This document shows positions 1 through 8,904 of a DNA stretch of 64,000 nt, piece by piece (position 1 is the first letter of the stretch; every line of letters begins with the position of its first letter). The notes beneath the pieces are model-generated. The model saw only the letters and a program-made list of their open reading frames with translations. It did no database searches and was not told where the DNA came from. Source of the DNA: Sinohyriopsis cumingii (lineage: Eukaryota > Mollusca > Bivalvia > Unionida > Unionidae); the NCBI GenBank assembly GCA_028554795.2, contig CM068831.1:62379269-62443268 (forward strand), given 5' to 3'. A program made the position numbers and the translations under genes.

Positions 1-274
1 AAATGCACACTTGACCCAGATAAATCTAACACATTGATTAATTTTTTTCACTTTCCTCTTGTGAATTTCTCGGCATAAAAGTTCTACACTTACCCATTGA
101 GATTTGATTCTGGCAAGTCCCTGCCAAACTTCCTTGTAAATCTTCTCTTGCAGTTCTTTAGGTAATGATTCAATATCGTTTTTGAAATGGAGTTTAAATA
201 CTGATCTCGGTGATGTCCAACATTGATTCCTAACCAATCTGGTTTCTTCTTCTTCAACGACATGGTAAGTTACT
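1..274 (-). pseudogene. Open coding-like stretch downstream of the first BIR frame (unrecognised)
   Basis: One minus-strand frame stays open from just after the BIR stop to the window edge. It begins with a glutamate run (VVEEEETRL) and contains a predicted amphipathic helix (LPKELQEKIYKEVWQGLAR). It is one frame away from the upstream BIR ORF, so it may be that protein's C-terminal tail after a frameshift, or a separate gene running off the window. I do not recognise a domain. The window starts inside it, so the true 3' end is unknown. Confidence 0.3.
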
Positions 275-586
275 TCAATGTCTCGGTCCCACTAAGGGTA
301 GGTAATGACAATTCGGTGACCATCGAGCATGTTCTACGTAGGCTGAATCTTGTGGTTCCCAGTGGTGAAGTGACACACCGCAACTGAAGCACTTGACTTT
401 ATCCCCTTCGCCCAAGTAGAACAATCCGGCTCTGGCTAATTCTTCGGGGGTCGGTCCTCCCAGATACTTAGGCCATTTTCCTTTGAACGATTGAAGACGA
501 TTTTCAAAGTTGCAGTATTCCGACAAACGCACAGGAAACGAATATTCGTCTTTCACAGGTTCGTTTTGATGAGGGTTGGGTGACAT
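275..586 (-). CDS. Single-BIR-domain protein (IAP-like), element A
   Basis: The frame contains a near-canonical baculovirus IAP repeat: an N-terminal R-x2-SF helix followed by W-P, then LARAGLFYLGEGDKVKCFSCG, a conserved W, and HARWSPNC. The zinc ligands C-x2-C, H and C are all visible. BIR domains bind caspases or IAP-binding motifs and are known as apoptosis inhibitors in hosts and DNA viruses; that role is inferred here. There is no RING domain. The frame is open up to 652, but the methionine at 586 (MSPNPHQ) gives an N-terminus that resembles the second BIR frame at 956-1,405, so I prefer it. It sits immediately downstream of the PolB remnant on the same strand. It could instead be a host-derived duplicate captured beside the element. 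Confidence 0.72.
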   Translation of the reverse strand: MSPNPHQNEPVKDEYSFPVRLSEYCNFENRLQSFKGKWPKYLGGPTPEELARAGLFYLGEGDKVKCFSCGVSLHHWEPQDSAYVEHARWSPNCHYLPLVGPRH

Positions 587-600
587 GAACAGGAGTTTGC

Positions 601-897
601 TCAGGGCTGGATGACATCCGTAGGGGGGGGTGGTAAACGTGAAGGTGAACATCCACCTTTAAAATGACACCCAGTAAAGTGTCCAATAGGACGAGTGGCA
701 TCGCTTTCGCATCCCTCAGGTTTGGCACGCACAGCATCACTTTCCATGATAAGGGTAGTGAAAACAAAGTTCCCATGATGCTTTACGGCATCGCTAAGGT
801 CACAGCGTACAGCGTCGTTCCCATCGCAAGGCTCACAATCGAATTCTACTTCAGAAGCCCCACACTTGAATTGTGCCTGTCTGATGAAACTATTCAT
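601..897 (-). CDS. Hypothetical Cys-rich 98-aa frame between the two BIR frames
   Basis: An uninterrupted minus-strand frame with eight cysteines, including CEPCDGNDAVRC and GCHFKGGC clusters, lies between the two BIR frames. A repeated DAV motif (NDAVRC, SDAVKH, SDAVRA) hints at a short internal repeat of about 10-20 residues. It overlaps the upstream extension of the first BIR frame. I recognise no family. It could be a small metal-binding accessory protein of the element or a chance frame; the regular Cys/DAV spacing is the only argument for coding. Confidence 0.25.
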   Translation of the reverse strand: MNSFIRQAQFKCGASEVEFDCEPCDGNDAVRCDLSDAVKHHGNFVFTTLIMESDAVRAKPEGCESDATRPIGHFTGCHFKGGCSPSRLPPPPTDVIQP

Positions 898-955
898 CTT
901 GTTCGTTTGGTCTTGGTAGTCACAATGAACTATCGATCTTGCCTAGGGTTCCTTT

Positions 956-1405
956 TTATACTATCCGCAATGCAGTCTCAAGCTTGTACATCGTTCCTTT
1001 TTTATGTCTTGTTTTGGAAGGTACCGTCGCTAAGGTGTCGTCATCATTGTACCGTAGTGTCATGGGCGGAAAGGCCATAGAAAGGTAAGGGCAGTGCGGA
1101 GACCATCGAGTATGTTCCAGAATAGCTGAATCTTTATAGATACATAGATCCATTCGTAATATCAGGCCACAACTGAAACACTGTACTTCGTATCCCAATC
1201 CAGTCTCAGGTCCCAAATAGACAAATCCTGTTCTAGCTAAAACATTCGAAGTAGGTAATCCTTTCCTATCCGTAGGCCATTTTTGAAACGTGTTCAATCG
1301 ACGGGCACAATCACAATAGTCAGGCAAGAAGACCGGAAAAGGGTGGGGTTTGAACTTGGAGTTCTCATCGGGTTTCTCACCCGATTCTTGTTGTGGCGAA
1401 GTCAT
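956..1405 (-). CDS. Second single-BIR-domain protein (divergent IAP-like), element A
   Basis: This 149-residue frame starts MTSPQQES and carries a BIR domain: RRLNTFQKWP, then LARTGFVYLG, VQCFSCG, HTRWSPHCPYL. The zinc ligands C-x2-C, H and C are present. The conserved tryptophan after the CxxC turn is lost (RMDLCIYKD) and a few residues are inserted before the CxxC, so the peptide-binding groove may be altered. A Ser/Thr/Lys-rich tail of about 35 residues follows and no RING is seen. It is a paralogue of the frame at 275-586: same N-terminal layout, same strand. It lies just downstream of the PolB stop at 1,429. Function as an apoptosis inhibitor is inferred from the family only. Confidence 0.7.
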   Translation of the reverse strand: MTSPQQESGEKPDENSKFKPHPFPVFLPDYCDCARRLNTFQKWPTDRKGLPTSNVLARTGFVYLGPETGLGYEVQCFSCGLILRMDLCIYKDSAILEHTRWSPHCPYLSMAFPPMTLRYNDDDTLATVPSKTRHKKGTMYKLETALRIV

Positions 1406-1428
1406 TCTTCTGGTGAGTGGCTATCCTC

Positions 1429-4400
1429 TCACAACCAATGTTTTATACCAACGTGTCCATACGGTAAGGTGAAATGAATGGGAAGTCGCATTCGCTTCTG
1501 GTACACGATTTGATAGACTTTTTCCAAGGGTCGACTAACAATGTGGTGAGTGGATAAATGTACAATCTTGTTGGGTTGATAGGTGGTCACTTTAAAGTGT
1601 TGATCTTTTCCAGAGTGTAAGGCTTCTTTCAATATGCCAAAGTTGACCACTCGAGTGGTACGATAATTCAGAGTCAATCCTTTCACTTTACACTTCGTGT
1701 GCACTTCTCCTTGTTTGTCCCGGTATTCGTAGCCGTAATTTTTAGGACCGCCACTGGCGAAACTTAGAATCTTGTCGTCGGGGTGCTGGTCTGTCTAGGC
1801 TCCTAAACGGTCTCCTTCGATGTCAGGGTGCTGTTGACTTGGGTGATGGATGTAAATGCAACTGTCCGTGTCAAAGTACAGGACGCGTTCCCCTAACAGC
1901 TCTAAAGTTTACAATTTTAAGCGAGCATGAGCTGTCACGTAAGCCGCAATGATGATATTTCCAAAGGGGTCGTCTTGTACAAAGTCCAGATCTTCTTCGT
2001 AATTGACCAAAATCAAATTCTCGCGAACGACGTCCACGTGTTTCATGAATTTGGTTTTGTCGTGTATCATCTGGAAGTAGCGAAAAGGATGGGTCAAATA
2101 TTCCGTCTTAGATAAACACGGTCGTTGTGCCATTTTACCCCACAAGCAATTTAACATCACTTTGGCAAACGATCGCCTGCCTTCGTTTTTCTCGATGTGA
2201 TCTAAAGTGATGCCTTCTTGTGCCCAGTATTTATCTTTGAATGTCTTTTGGTCTTCGGTAGTGTGACACCAGGAAGGATAGCCACTGGCTTCTTGTTTCA
2301 GTTTCAAAAAGGCATCCACGTAGTCTGCGAAAATGCCTTTCTGCTGGGGTCACCCTTGTGGTATTGTTGTGTCTTGGGAAAGTGACAAATTTCGTACACT
2401 TCTAACAGTTGGTATCCCATGTCCAGAGCTTTGAACAATTCTACGCTGACCCAGGTTCCCGTCAAGGTCCGTTCTTCCCGGGTGTGCTGACAAGTCTGGT
2501 CTTGGTTGCACGTTTATGCAGTAGTACGGTACAAAGGAAACATCAGTTTGCCTTGGCAATGGTAAGGTAAGACGGGATGGTACAAGTCCGTGGGAGGCAA
2601 AACTTTACACTTGATCAGAGCTTCGTATTGTCGAATGTTTTTCAGGTTAATGTGTTCCGTCAACAATTGTGGGTGCCCTGCAGGAAAGTGACAATATTTG
2701 CACACGTATGGATACAGCGAACACACGTCCAAGTATTTCATTTCTTCTCCTTTCTCTTCGTCGGCTTGGTACAGCAAACAGGTGGCATTGGACCTTCCTC
2801 CGTACAAACTATCCCTCGGGTTCAACGGGTCCATGAACTGGTAACTTTCCACGAGACGTTTAAACTCGGGATCGGTTTTCAAACGGTGATCGTACTCGTG
2901 TTCCCACAGTTCCACCACTTGGCATTCTTCTTGTTCTAACTTTAGACGTCGCTGACAAGTGGTCTGGTACAAGTCTTCCATGGTTCGTTGTAAAAACTGA
3001 TTTTTAGTGCCACGGTCAGGGTAACAGACGGGGCATCCGTGAAATAAGCAACCGTTAAACTCGTACACGATCTTGGGGTTTTCTAAGTCCCAGCCATCGA
3101 CCGAATGCATTCCGATGGTCTTTTTGCCCCTTCCGTTGCGGGCATGCTGAATCCATTTGTCTTCATTGTCGCGCAAGTAATGTAACCAGCGTAGGGCTTT
3201 GACCGAGTATTGACGTTTGACATAGTTGGTCGTTTGAGGACTGATGACAGCCACGGTGTTTTCAGGCATGAATCGTTGCCGGTACACTAAGGAACACGCT
3301 TTGGCAATGGTGCAAGCTTCTTTCAAAGGATCGACCCCTCCGTGCTCCATGAACAGTTCTCGAAATTGTCCACAGCATCGCCGTAAAATGTCCACGTCGG
3401 AACGACAATACTTTAGCATTTCTTCCTGAAAGTCAAAAGGGTCTGAGGCGTGAGCCTGGTACCAAACGTAGAAAGCTTCTCGTTGTTCGGTACGCATGTT
3501 GTCGGGGTCGTAGTCTTTAGCCTGAGGCAAATGGAGTAGAACGACATGCTGATTTGCTTCCGTATTGAAAAGGTGTGTAAAGTACCCTTTAGCCTTTTCT
3601 GTCATTCCAAACGTTTTAGGCATTCGACTCAAAGGCATGGCCAAGTAAATCATCGAATCTTTAAACTGCACTTGTCCCACTTGCATAAAAATGATTTTGG
3701 CTCCGTTCAAAGTGACTTTAGGACGTTCGGTACCATGTTCCGTATAGTACCTCAAAAGAAACTGTCCATCGTATCCCGAGAAATTGTGAGCCATCACCGT
3801 GGCATGACGATGACAATCTCCGTAACGTTCGATGTCCTCTTGGCTCCACGTCTTGTCGATGGGGTCTAAGATCCATCGAGCAAAATCGGCTAGCGTGTTC
3901 GGCCCTCGAAAGATTTTTTCACGCCCTCCAGGAATCTTGCTGCAGTGAGCGCAATGACTCACGATAGGTTCTTGAATGCACTTATCGCACGCTCGATGAG
4001 CCACGCAGAAATTAGGAATGTGAATACCGGTCTCTTGCATGCATTCGAAATCGAAAAAGATGAAATTGCCTTTCTTCTTCTTCTTGTGACCATCCTCTAT
4101 CTCTGGTTGGCGTTGGTATTTTTGCACGTAGCATTGGCGTTCCATGTCCACGATGTGATGACCAATGTGACATTTTTCTTTCCTCGACATACGTGTGCCT
4201 TGACAGTATTGGTACGTATGCCTTCTCCACACGCGGGGCACAATCTCAGCGGTTGACAAGCGCATTTCTGCTGTGAACCTTGCGTCTTCAAATGTTGTTG
4301 GTAACATGCAGGGCTGACAAACGTGCGCAGACAAGTTGAACAATGCACTGGTTCTTGTCCTTCGCTCAGACAGGGTGGAGAGGCCAAACATCCTGAGCAT

Positions 4401-5471
4401 TTCGATCCGCAATGTTTGTGTTGCTCTCGATTGTTATAGCCATAGTCACATTTCTCACAGTAATAACCATATCCTAGGAATGCGGTGATACTGGTAATGG
4501 TATCAAAATGTTCATCGTGATGATAAAGGTGAATGTATTTTCCGTCCTTAAAGTCTTGGATTCGAAACAACAGAGGTCCGCGCACTTCTTGAGGGTACAC
4601 TTTCAAGGTGTATCGTGGAGCTAGGGCATCTTGCAATTTTTGCATCTCAGGAATGCCACAGTGTGTCTGTGGACAGGTCGGCTTGTCGTAACAGGAGTTC
4701 TGCTTCACTTCGTTGTTTGGCTCGGTCCGATTGTCGAATGTTCTCCCAGTCTCTTTTCCATTCTACCGTGTCGGTTTTGTTGGTATATGTTCGTCCCACC
4801 ACAATAGCCCTGGCTAAACACATCTGGTCTTGAGGGTTGTGAATTTGGACGAGGCTACGCTTAATGCTGCGAAGGTCGTTCACCAATAACACCTTATTGC
4901 GTCCAGTCCCTTGAGGAGGAGAGACGTGGGTCATGTCAAGTGTGGCTTTTCCATCGGTGATGTCAAACTGGTCATTAGATTATTGCACGTGTTGAATCTT
5001 GTCCATGACTTTGGAAGCTGTCAATTCTGTAGGGGTGCTAAACTCGATCCAAACAGGGGATTTCAAACCGTCGTGTTGTATGGAAAGTCTCAAGCGATCG
5101 TATTCTTTGGGTTGACATTGTTGCTTGAGTGTGGTGAGCGAAGAATCCCACACCTCGGTGATGAACCCTTCTGCTTTCTCTAAGGGTACGTCGGCCTTGA
5201 AATCTTTAAACTTCATCGTGTATTTGTAAGCTGTGGTTCTAAATTTTCTAGAGGAGCGCTCTTCTGTCTCTCGAATGGAATAGTATTTTTCAGGGTTAAC
5301 TAAGGGTGGTGAACTTTGTTTATAGGGTTTGGATTCTGGCTCACTCATGTCCTCTTCAAAATCACTCGCATGAATTTGTGCCAAGACTTCAGCTCTGGCA
5401 CGAGGCGATAGATCACGTATCTGCCTCTTACTTTGTTCTTCTTTCTTCTCATATGAATTGGATCCTTTCAT
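1429..5471 (-). pseudogene. PolB: Protein-primed family B DNA polymerase (Polinton/adintovirus type), broken
   Basis: About 4 kb of minus-strand coding sequence corresponds to a polymerase of roughly 1,340 codons. From the N-terminus: a basic/charged domain (5,471-4,983); a zinc-binding region rich in CxxC pairs (about 4,480-4,190); an exonuclease domain with FFDFE (about 4,050), NFSGYDG (about 3,790) and YCRSDVD (about 3,400); and a palm with DVCSLYPY (about 2,690), KVMLNCLWGK (about 2,160) and YFDTDS (about 1,878). The C-terminus ends ...YGHVG... at 1,429. The reading frame is broken by a TAA at 4,980-4,982, frameshifts near 4,690, 4,200, 2,515, 2,330 and 1,905, and a TAG near 1,797. All exonuclease and polymerase signature motifs survive, so decay is recent or mild. 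It replicates element A by family knowledge and is divergent from the zinc-knuckle gene at 5,605. Confidence 0.85.
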
Positions 5472-5604
5472 CTTGATTGTAAAAAGTCAAATGACTAAAG
5501 TTTAAACACCATAGGTTACTTTATAGTCATGGCAGACCAGTGTATATAAAGGGCATGTGTCTTGTCCTTTCACTATTCATTTCACTCTCTAACCGAGCAC
5601 AACG
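5472..5604. promoter_or_regulatory. Divergent intergenic promoter with TATA box
   Basis: The 133-bp gap separates the minus-strand polymerase start (5,471) from the plus-strand zinc-knuckle ATG (5,605). A TATATAAA box sits at 5,543-5,550, about 55 bp before the ATG, with a short pyrimidine-rich leader. It serves the plus-strand gene. No equally clear TATA is seen for the polymerase direction, so bidirectional activity is only inferred. Confidence 0.6.
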
Positions 5605-6059
5605 ATGGAAGAGACTACCCAAATCGAACGTTTCATCAAAGCTTTGCGATGGGTCATTTGAAAATTTTCTTCAGACCAGCCTTTGGACTACTCTCCTTCT
5701 TTACGAGATAAAAGTGAAGATATTTGCTATATCTGTCAAAAGAAAGGGCATTGGTCTTCAGAGTGTCCAGACCGTCAAAAAAGAAAAAAAGGGGTTAGAA
5801 AAGACAAAAGTCAAGATACCTGTTATCATTGTCAAGAAAAAGGACACTGGTCTCCAGATTGCCCAAAAAAAAGAAACAAGAGGAGTCAGAAGAAGAGAGG
5901 GATTCTTCAGAGAATGAAGACGAAGAGAAAGAAGAGGAGGAAGAAAGCAGACAGGTAAAGAAAAAGAAACAGGAGAAGAAAAGAAGAAGGGAAGAAAGTG
6001 AGGAGGAAGAAGACGAAAAGATTGTAACTGTGAAGAAATTTAAAAAACAGAGAGAGTAA
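5605..6059 (+). pseudogene. CCHC zinc-knuckle protein with charged tail (element A)
   Basis: The ATG at 5,605 opens a frame beginning MEETTQIERF. It has an in-frame TGA at 5,659-5,661, after 18 codons. The same frame resumes and encodes two zinc knuckles of the form C-x2-C-x4-H-x4-C (CYICQKKGHWSSEC and CYHCQEKGHWSPDC, about 5,720-5,860). After an A-run near 5,863-5,871 the more plausible tail lies in another frame: a strongly acidic/basic KKKQ-EESEEE-KKKQ stretch ending at 6,059. CCHC knuckles bind single-stranded nucleic acid; a nucleocapsid or ssDNA-binding role is inferred. It is divergent from PolB and has its own TATA box and poly(A) signal. Slippage at the A-run could be programmed or simply decay. 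Confidence 0.65.
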
Positions 6060-6129
6060 ATAATGAAAAAGAAGTTTATGAACTTTTTAAAGTGATTTGT
6101 TGTGAATTGTGAATTGTATTGTAAATATT

Positions 6130-6135
6130 AATAAA
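6130..6135 (+). promoter_or_regulatory. AATAAA polyadenylation signal of the zinc-knuckle gene
   Basis: AATAAA lies about 70 bp after the zinc-knuckle stop at 6,059, in a short AT-rich trailer that also contains a second AATAAA-like element near 6,140. Position and strand fit 3'-end formation for the plus-strand gene. Confidence 0.5.
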
Positions 6136-6258
6136 AGAATAAATTAATTATAAAAGGTAAGTGTCTTTGGGTTTTTGATTTTAAAATAAGAACCTACACT
6201 CACGCACTCATACACAGACACGTACTATAGGGGTAAAATGGGGCTTTTTTGAGTTATT

Positions 6259-6315
6259 GGCAATTGAAAGTCTATCTCTTTTCGACAGACGTGGGTGGCC
6301 CTGAAAAGGGCCTTT
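6259..6315 (+). repeat. Left arm of 57-bp inverted repeat with GAAA hairpin
   Basis: This segment pairs, as reverse complement, with 7,351-7,407; only the central few bases differ. Within the arm, ggccctgaaaagggcc forms a perfect 6-bp stem with a GAAA loop. It lies between the convergent 3' ends of the zinc-knuckle gene (plus) and the Q-rich gene (minus). Confidence 0.8.
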
Positions 6316-6355
6316 TTGGTGTAGGGGTGAGTTTAAGCAATCAACTTTAACTGCC

Positions 6356-6876
6356 TTAAGCCTTTTGCCACGGCCGAGGCCTACTTCTGATGATGATGAT
6401 GATTTGGTTGAAATCACTAAGGGTGTTAGGCTTAGTCACAGGGCTGGAGTGTTTAGCTCGGGAAGGTCGTATTCTCTTCGGTCGTGATAAAGAAGTCTGA
6501 TACATTTGTTTCAGACTTCTTAACTCCGCTAAAATGTCCAACAGTACCGTGACGGTTTGACTTTCACCCTCTTGTTTCTTCTTCTTGCTGTTTTTTTTTT
6601 TACCTCTTCTTCTTACTGCTGTTGCTGTAGAAGAAAAGCTTGTTCTGCTTCCTTTTGCTGCTGCATAAATTTCTCCAATTCTTCTTTCTGTCTCTGTTGA
6701 AAATTCTCTACGTGTGGTAATGAAGGAGAAGGTGACGAAGGTTCTGGAACAAATTCTTGCGAGGTAAGAAAATCCACATAATCCCAATTCACCTCTTCTG
6801 AAAGTAAGTCCGGGTTCCCTTGTGTAGTCTCAACGGCTGGTGCACCCCAACTGATCGTTTTCTGAGTTTCCGTCAT
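6356..6876 (-). pseudogene. Q/E-rich coiled-coil protein, frameshifted (element A)
   Basis: The ATG at 6,874-6,876 opens a frame starting MTETQKTISW, acidic over its first 50 residues (EEVNWDYVDFLTSQEF). It then has a glutamine/glutamate-rich helix (QRQKEELEKFMQQQ) and stops near 6,613. A second minus-strand frame continues with a lysine run, LLDILAELRSLKQMY (probable coiled coil) and a basic proline/arginine tail ending at 6,356. The frames join near a T-run at 6,591-6,601 (A-run in the gene). The frameshift at a homopolymer repeats the pattern in the neighbouring zinc-knuckle gene. I do not recognise the family; a virion or assembly protein is possible but unproven. A TATA box at 6,924-6,930 and the leader length mark the start. 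Confidence 0.45.
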
Positions 6877-7096
6877 GTTGAAAAACTATCGCATTGATTG
6901 ACTGCGCACAGGCAATAGCGAATCTATATAGACTACGTGACGTCACAGACTGCTCTCTTCGGATTGGATGTGGGCTGACTGAATTTTGTAACGCGTGTTT
7001 GGATTGGTCAACGAACTCAATCCGTTTCAATCCTTTCTGTCCCTATAAATAAGTGCAGTTCAGTGCAATCACTCACCTGTTACTTGCCGCCTCAAT
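6877..7096. promoter_or_regulatory. Divergent promoter region with two TATA boxes
   Basis: On the minus strand TATATAG (6,924-6,930) sits about 50 bp before the ATG at 6,876. On the plus strand TATAAAT (7,044-7,050) sits about 50 bp before an ATG at 7,097. The spacing matches the TATA-to-ATG distance at 5,543/5,605, so the element appears to use a standard compact promoter layout. Confidence 0.55.
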
Positions 7097-7321
7097 ATGT
7101 GGCCGATGTACAATCTTCTACGTCTGTGTCTTCGATGATGTTCCGGACGGACATACCCATGTATATCCGATCCAACTGGACAGTTGTCCATAGGACAGAC
7201 ACTAGTATGTGGATACGTAGGATTTACGTGGAGAGGCAAGGATGCCTCAAAAGAGTTTTAATTTACGGTCCTACAGTGAGACGCAGCCTAAGGACAAGAA
7301 GAAGACCAGTGTGGTGCCCTT
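7097..7321 (+). pseudogene. Small TATA-driven plus-strand gene, product unrecognised
   Basis: The first ATG after the TATA box (7,097) gives only a 13-codon peptide before TGA. Two other frames are open further on: an Arg-rich one from 7,135 ending ...VWCPLC, and one from about 7,240 with a Lys-rich end and a hydrophobic C-terminus (VVPFMLIYTL). The position between promoter and 3' hairpin arm (7,351) suggests a former small gene that is now frameshifted. No domain is recognisable. Confidence 0.3.
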
Positions 7322-7350
7322 TATGTTAATTTATACATTAACATAAAATC

Positions 7351-7407
7351 AAAGGCCCTTTTCAGGGCCACTCCAATTTCTCGAAAAGAGATAGACTTTC
7401 AATTGCC
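7351..7407 (-). repeat. Right arm of 57-bp inverted repeat with hairpin
   Basis: Reverse complement of 6,259-6,315, again with a 6-bp GGCCCT/AGGGCC stem. It follows the end of the small plus-strand gene. The two arms are about 1.04 kb apart and enclose the Q-rich gene and its divergent partner. Confidence 0.8.
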
Positions 7408-7439
7408 TACCCCATTTTTTTTATTTCTTAAAAAAAAAT

Positions 7440-7700
7440 ACAGACCCCTCCCTGTTTCAATTTTATATAGACCCTATACAGTCCCAGGGTCTTTTGTCCA
7501 TGTTAAATTTACATAGACCCTATACAGGCCCAGAGTGTTAATGTTAAATTTACATAGACCCTATACAGTCCCAGGAAGGTCTGTAATGCTAATTCCCATA
7601 GACCCTATATCGTCCCAGGGGTTTTCTCCATGTTAAATTTACATAGACCCCATATCGTCCCAGGGGTGTTTTTAACGCTAATTCCAAAAGACCCTACGGT
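7440..7700 (+). repeat. ~45-bp tandem repeat, about six units
   Basis: Units share the core atagaccctatacagtccc followed by a variable spacer containing tccatgttaaattta or taatgctaattccca. Core starts are at 7,467, 7,513, 7,554, 7,598 and 7,643, with degenerate copies at about 7,440 and 7,688, giving periods of 41-46 bp. The array lies just outside the last recognisable element A gene, where a terminal repeat would be expected. Confidence 0.8.
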
Positions 7701-8483
7701 ATCCCCATTCACTATTCATGTTGTGTTCATTCCTATATAGTTTGATTTAATACCTTAGAATCCTTAAGACTGGCAAACAAAACTCGCATTTGTTTAATGT
7801 CCTAATATTTGTACTAAAACTAATTCGAATTTCACATTGCCGTCACCTGTGATCCCCTTCATTACATATGTGTACATGTATGACTCTTAATAAGCATAGA
7901 TAGCATGCCATAAACTGTATCTGATTGTCAGATGATGATCTCGAATGAGATTCTCCTGAACTGCTCTACGAACCTATCGCGTTAATTCGCAAAGTACAAA
8001 ATGTTCAGTTGTTGAAACGATTGATATATTAGTCAAATAATTCTGAATTTAGTCACTATCATGCACGCAAAATATCACAGTTTTAGTGCTTGAAAATTCA
8101 TATTATACCCTTCAAGAACTCTTATAGAAGTTTTAACTCTTATAGATGTTTTGACAATTATTGCAGATTTATCTCCTATAACCCTGATGCAAATAAAGCA
8201 ATTACTAGTATGTACGAATGAAAATGAAATGTTTTTGAGACTGGGATATACATATTATTCCCATGTAAAGGGAATTAGTTTAAATCTTGGACAGATAAAA
8301 AAATCATCATAACAGAACTGGGGAACACGTGGCTCATTAGTGTCTGTCCAGAATTCGCAAAATACGCGATTTTTGCGTGATACCCACTGCAAGAATATCT
8401 GCTTAATAAATTAAAACACCTGACATTTCGTTCACAGTAGCGGATTTAGTTTAGGCGTAGTTTATTGCTATGAAATAAACAAA

Positions 8484-8488
<5 letters not shown>
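7701..8488. other. Non-coding AT-rich spacer
   Basis: No coding potential, repeat or RNA gene was recognised between the 45-bp array and the TA microsatellite. Confidence 0.5.

Positions 8489-8553
<65 letters not shown>
8489..8553. repeat. (TA)n microsatellite
   Basis: Pure TA dinucleotide tract immediately 5' of the Penelope-like fragment. Confidence 0.95.
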
Positions 8554-8557
<4 letters not shown>

Positions 8558-8572
8558 AAATTTAATATGCGT

Positions 8573-8904
8573 TGTGATACTAATTGTGCAACATCAAATG
8601 TTATTTATTTGATCACATACAAAAACTGTGGCATCCAATATATTGGACAAACCAGTCAACAAATATCTAAACTTATGAACTAACATCGATCAGATACAAA
8701 AATTATATCGATCAATCATTTTCATCTCATGTTGCCGCACATTTTAACAAAATTTCACATACTTTGCAAGATTTCTCCTTCCAACCTATTGTCAAAACTG
8801 ATTCTGAGATGGAACGGCTGCTAAAGGAAACCTATTGGATTCACCGTCTTAATACGGTATATACAAAAGGTCTAAATTCAAAAACACTATACGACATTCA
8901 TTAA
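8573..8904 (+). mobile_element. Penelope-like element fragment: GIY-YIG endonuclease C-terminus
   Basis: The plus strand encodes CDTNCATSNVIYLITYKNCG, followed by IQYIGQT, the GIY-YIG signature of Penelope-like retroelements with the upstream Cys pair. After one frameshift near 8,690 it continues with HVAAHF, LQDFSFQP and METYWI-like residues (MERLLKETYWIHRLNT), the conserved end of the domain with the catalytic Glu, and a stop at 8,902. The reverse transcriptase part is missing, so this is a 5'-truncated copy. The TA tract just upstream may be the insertion junction. GIY-YIG nicking primes insertion in this family. Confidence 0.82.

Noticed and set aside
7063..7329. 88-codon frame beginning before the ATG at 7,097
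   Set aside because: Its first codon is GTG, it overlaps the leader between TATA box and first ATG, and the composition is not convincing.
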